Below, piece after piece: positions 61,012 to 64,000 of a stretch of DNA of 64,000 bases (the first letter of the stretch is position 1; each line of letters starts with the position of its first letter). The notes below the pieces were generated by a model. It was not told the origin of the DNA. It was given only the letters and a program-made list of their open reading frames with translations, and made no database searches. Both the position numbers and the translations under genes were made by a program. Source of the stretch: an uncultured Clostridia bacterium (GTDB lineage Bacteria > Bacillota > Clostridia > Peptostreptococcales > Anaerovoracaceae); assembly GCA_934233735.1 (NCBI GenBank), contig CAKQGQ010000001.1, positions 62,001 through 126,000 of the forward strand. The letters run 5' to 3'.

Positions 61012-61911
61012 ATGAAAAAGATATGGAATGAAAACAGAACGAATTTTGGAACCGCCGCTTTGGCGATTGTGCTGACGGCTTGCCTTATTTTCACTTCGGC
61101 AAGCTTCGCCTCAGCAACAAGCACTTCGGCGCTTACCGCCCCTACAGGGCTTCAGACGGTTGACCGAGACGATGACGAGCTGACCCTCGTTTGGAACTCC
61201 GTTTCTGGAGCGGAAGGCTATGAAGTTTATCGTTATTCGAGCACTTCGGGCGAATGGCTTTTGGCAGAAAGAACCCGTGATGCGCATGCGGAAATTGAAG
61301 ACTTGTTATCAGCAAGCACTTACAAATTTAAAGTAAGAGCGGTACAGGGCACGCAGACAGGCGAATTTTCAAAGGAATTCACTACGGCAACGGCGCCGAG
61401 GGATGTCGATTACCTCCGCGCATCTTCCAAGACGAAAACAAGTGTTACGCTGAGCTGGAATCAGGTAAGAAGAGCGGATAAGTATCAGGTTTATAAATAC
61501 AATTCCAACACAGGAAGCTGGAAAAGACTGATTACGACCTCCAAGACGAGCTACAAGGTGACAGGTCTTTCCTCGGGGACTTATTACAAGTTTAAAGTTC
61601 GCGCTGTGACGGAAGCTTTGGGATACAAGTACTACGGCGATTTTGAGGACATCAAGGTAAAGACAAAGAGTTCTTCCTCGTCCTCCTCGACCTCCGGCTA
61701 TATCGGACTTGCTAAAGCAAAGCAGATTGCCCTCGACAGAGCAGGTGTCAGTGCATCCAATGCGCAGTTTGTAAAAACGGAACTTGACTATGATGACGGT
61801 GTACGCATCTATGAAATCGAGTTCTATGCAGGCAATTACGAGTATGAATTCGAAATCAATGCCCGCACGGGAGCGATTTACGATTACGATAAAGACTACA
61901 GATGGGATTAG
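61012..61911 (+). CDS. Secreted protein with two fibronectin type III domains and a PepSY domain
   Basis: 299 residues. A signal peptide (basic start, hydrophobic ~14-32, ASFASA cleavage region) is followed by FN3 domains at ~41-125 and ~128-220, each with the SWN/VWNSV...Y-x-VYRY pattern. Then come a serine linker (~221-228) and a PepSY domain (~230-299; IGLAKAKQIALDRAGV, YEFEINARTGAIYDY). No cell-wall anchor is visible, so release or ionic wall binding is likely. Role unknown; PepSY domains often inhibit proteases. A terminator follows at once. Confidence 0.82.
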   Translation: MKKIWNENRTNFGTAALAIVLTACLIFTSASFASATSTSALTAPTGLQTVDRDDDELTLVWNSVSGAEGYEVYRYSSTSGEWLLAERTRDAHAEIEDLLSASTYKFKVRAVQGTQTGEFSKEFTTATAPRDVDYLRASSKTKTSVTLSWNQVRRADKYQVYKYNSNTGSWKRLITTSKTSYKVTGLSSGTYYKFKVRAVTEALGYKYYGDFEDIKVKTKSSSSSSSTSGYIGLAKAKQIALDRAGVSASNAQFVKTELDYDDGVRIYEIEFYAGNYEYEFEINARTGAIYDYDKDYRWD

Positions 61912-61915
61912 TGAG

Positions 61916-61940
61916 AAGGGGCTTTCCAAAGCCCCTTTTA
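61916..61940 (+). terminator. Terminator after the FN3/PepSY gene
   Basis: AAGGGGCTTT (61916-61925) and AAAGCCCCTT (61928-61937) form a compact GC-rich stem followed by TTTT. Confidence 0.85.
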
Positions 61941-61961
61941 GGCGTTTTATAAAGGAGAAAA

Positions 61962-62549
61962 ATGAACAATTTACTCAGAAACACAACCGCAATCGCGCGT
62001 GCGATCTGCCAAAACTATATCGATGAATTCAGAAACTGCTGCTCTGAAGAAGCAGCGCCGCTGATTGCTGTAGATGCGACCTGCGGAAACGGAAACGACA
62101 CCCTCTGGCTTGCGGAAAGCTGCGATAGGGTATATGGGTTTGACATTCAGCAATCCGCCATTTCCCAAACTGCCGCGCTGCTTGAAGCACATGGGCTTGC
62201 CGATAAAGCCCGGCTTTTCTGCGACAGCCATGCGAATATGGCGAAGGATATTTCCGAAGAAATTGCGGTCATCGTGTTCAATCTTGGATATTTGCCGAGC
62301 GGCGATAAGAATATTACGACCGATGCCGAGACGACACTTTCTGCGTTGGCAAGCTCGCTCAGCCTGCTGCGTGTAAACGGTCTTTTATGTGTAACGATGT
62401 ATCCGGGACATCCTGCCGGAAAAGCAGAGCGCGAGGCCGTGCTTGCATGGGCTGCACTGCTTGACAAGCGGGCTTTCCACTGTGTTCGTACCGATATGCT
62501 GAACCAGCCGGATTCTGCCCCGGAAATTTTGTTTATTACGAAAAAATAA
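61962..62549 (+). CDS. mnmM: Class I SAM methyltransferase, MnmM/YtqB family
   Basis: 195-residue methyltransferase with the SAM loop VDATCGNGNDTLWLA, acidic loop YGFDIQQ and the family motif VFNLGYLPSGDK. YtqB/MnmM proteins methylate nm5s2U34 of tRNA to mnm5s2U. Length and motifs match. A TAAAGGAG site precedes the ATG; it is a single gene bounded by terminators. Confidence 0.82.
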   Translation: MNNLLRNTTAIARAICQNYIDEFRNCCSEEAAPLIAVDATCGNGNDTLWLAESCDRVYGFDIQQSAISQTAALLEAHGLADKARLFCDSHANMAKDISEEIAVIVFNLGYLPSGDKNITTDAETTLSALASSLSLLRVNGLLCVTMYPGHPAGKAEREAVLAWAALLDKRAFHCVRTDMLNQPDSAPEILFITKK

Positions 62550-62561
62550 TTTGCTTTGCAT

Positions 62562-62600
62562 GCCTGTAGGTCTTGGTTATCCAATACTTACAGGCTTTTT
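62562..62600 (+). terminator. Terminator after the methyltransferase gene
   Basis: GCCTGTA (62562-62568) pairs with TACAGGC (62589-62595), followed by five T. The right arm overlaps the stop codon of the convergent gene. Confidence 0.65.
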
Positions 62601-64000
62601 GCTTCCTCATAGCGCTTTACCTTGCCGGTAGTGGTTTTAATCATCGGCAGGTCGGTAACTATGAGACGGAAGATTTGCTTATAAGATGGAAGCTGCTTGT
62701 TGATTTGGTCGATGTCCCGGCGGATCTGCGACTCAATCTCGTCAGCGGAAGAAAGTCCAAGAATTTCTTTCATATAAGATGGCTTGTATACAATCTTCGC
62801 ACAGAGCGCTAAATCCTTTTCATCGCCGTTTTCGTGGCGCGGCTGTCCGAAAACCATGTTTTCTTCCACATAAGGCAGATTGCTGATGAGCTGTTCAAGC
62901 TCTTCCGGATAGACATTCTTCCCATTTTTCAAAACGATAACGTTCTTTTTCCGTCCGCAGATGAATACGAAACCATTCTCGTTCACGTAGGCTAAATCTC
63001 CGGTGTGAAGCCAGCCGCCGGCAAGCACCTTTTCGGTCTCTTCCGGGTTTTCGTAATAGCCGGACATGATATTGGGACCACGCGCAATCAGCTCGCCGAT
63101 GCCATCTGCATTCGGCTCGTCGATGGCAAGTTCAATCCCCGGAAAGGCTTTTCCAATTGAGCCGGGACAGCGTTCGGCGGAGTCTTCAGCCGCCAGCATC
63201 GGAGCGGCTTCGGTCATGCCATAGCCTTGTACCGCTGTAATTCCGAATTGATTGAAGCCTTCAACCGCCTGAGGGTCGATAGCGGAAGCACCGCTGATAA
63301 CCAGACGGAGATTACCGCCAAGCTGCTGCAAAATCTGCTTAAAGAGCTTTCTGCGCACATCGATGCCAAATTTCATAAGCAGCTTTGAGAGCTTCAGACC
63401 GAACTTTACTTTTCCCTCCAGACCTTCTTTCTTTACGGTCAGCATGATTTTTTTGTAAATCGATTCAATCAGCAGCGGCACGCAGAAAAAGACGGAAACC
63501 TTGTATTCCACCATGTTTTTCTGCAGGTATTTCAGTCCGTCACAGTATGCGGTTGCAGCGCCTGCGGCAAGCATGACAATCTGCCCGGTGCAGCCGAAGG
63601 TGTGGTGATACGGCAGGAAAGCCATATTCACATCGCCGCGCCGGATGTCTTCACAAAACTGCGCAGCATAGACATTTTCAACGATATTGTAATGCGACAG
63701 CATGACAGCCTTCGCCATTGAGGTGGTCCCTGAGGTGAAGAGGATGATGGACATCGCCTTTGCGTCGATAGGCAGGTTTTCGTATTTCTTTAAAACCTCG
63801 GCACCGCCTTCTGCGGCTTCCTTTCGAAGCTGCGGGATGCTTGGAAATCCTTCGAGTTCTTCCATGCAGATAAACTCATTTACTCCGCTGCCCCCGTCCG
63901 CTTTCAGCTTGCAGACTAAATCCTCATGCGCCGTATCGAAAATGAGCACGTCCGCGCGGCTTCTTATGAGGGAAGATTTTAATTCTTTGTAGGGAAGCCC
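62588..64000 (-). CDS. Long-chain acyl-CoA synthetase-like protein (5' end cut by window edge)
   Basis: ANL-superfamily ligase, 470 residues visible. P-loop ILFTSGTTSMAKAVMLSH, QGYGMTEAAPMLA, WLHTGDLAYVNENGFVFICG, GRKKNVIVLKNGKNVYP and a C-terminal Lys in TTTGKVKRYEE. The frame is open to the window edge, beyond the possible GTG start at 63949, and reads family-like residues (LPYKELKSSL), so the true start lies outside. The C-terminus ends in a short K-S-L tail. It is distinct from the ligase in the fatty-acid operon. Confidence 0.88.
   Translation of the reverse strand, partial: GLPYKELKSSLIRSRADVLIFDTAHEDLVCKLKADGGSGVNEFICMEELEGFPSIPQLRKEAAEGGAEVLKKYENLPIDAKAMSIILFTSGTTSMAKAVMLSHYNIVENVYAAQFCEDIRRGDVNMAFLPYHHTFGCTGQIVMLAAGAATAYCDGLKYLQKNMVEYKVSVFFCVPLLIESIYKKIMLTVKKEGLEGKVKFGLKLSKLLMKFGIDVRRKLFKQILQQLGGNLRLVISGASAIDPQAVEGFNQFGITAVQGYGMTEAAPMLAAEDSAERCPGSIGKAFPGIELAIDEPNADGIGELIARGPNIMSGYYENPEETEKVLAGGWLHTGDLAYVNENGFVFICGRKKNVIVLKNGKNVYPEELEQLISNLPYVEENMVFGQPRHENGDEKDLALCAKIVYKPSYMKEILGLSSADEIESQIRRDIDQINKQLPSYKQIFRLIVTDLPMIKTTTGKVKRYEEAKSL

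Overview
The window looks like the chromosome of a spore-forming, anaerobic Clostridia-type Firmicute. The evidence is the spoVAC-AD-AE spore operon, FabK instead of FabI, a stand-alone PduL, DUF4317 and DUF1805 proteins, strong AGGAGG-type ribosome sites and a dense, mostly plus-strand operon layout. The genus cannot be fixed from the sequence. No rRNA, tRNA, insertion sequence, prophage or CRISPR array was seen. Both window edges cut genes: engB on the left and an acyl-CoA synthetase on the right.

Layout. 1-6.6 kb: housekeeping genes (engB, ykvA-like, hpt, pduL, a DUF1461 membrane protein, a DJ-1/PfpI protein, a PHP phosphoesterase, a beta-CASP metallo-nuclease, udk). 6.8-9.4 kb: maf on the minus strand, then spoVAC-AD-AE. 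9.5-17.7 kb: a surface glycopolymer cluster with a TagB/TagF-like transferase, a sugar-transfer ATP-grasp protein, a nucleotidyltransferase, a tandem double ATP-grasp protein, a TagG/TagH exporter and an LCP ligase. thrS follows and lacks the TGS domain. 19.6-26.2 kb: a sigma-54 island, in which an enhancer-binding activator is translationally coupled to a beta-lactamase-fold protein that has lost its catalytic serine. A consensus -24/-12 promoter then precedes an M19 dipeptidase, an APC permease and a transglutaminase-like protein. 26.3-29.3 kb: a LytTR regulator, rpsB-tsf with a strong promoter and long leader, and a YunC-like protein. 29.4-31.5 kb, minus strand: a DUF3990 toxin-like pair with its own promoter, and a DUF4317 gene. 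31.8-41.3 kb: a fatty-acid synthesis operon (acp, fabK, fabD, fabG, fabF, accB, fabZ, accC, accD, accA, AMP ligase). 41.4-45.2 kb: a PAS/winged-helix regulator and an Xaa-Pro aminopeptidase. 45.2-47.3 kb, minus strand: a PucR-type regulator and a DMT transporter. 47.4-60.9 kb: a complete branched-chain amino acid operon (leuA, leuC, leuD, ilvA, leuB, an AAA+ ATPase, ilvB, ilvN, ilvC, ilvD, ilvE). 61-64 kb: a secreted FN3/PepSY protein, an MnmM-like methyltransferase and the cut acyl-CoA synthetase.

The two most notable regulatory systems are these. (1) The branched-chain operon is preceded by a 28-codon leader peptide with eleven consecutive Ile/Leu/Val codons. It is followed by mutually exclusive 1:2, 2:3 and 3:4 RNA pairings ending in a seven-T terminator, so it looks like classical ribosome-mediated attenuation in a lineage usually described with T-boxes and CodY. 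(2) The sigma-54 island appears to be a self-contained sensor, promoter and effector unit for a peptide, possibly D-amino-acid-containing or cell-wall-derived. The substrate is inference.
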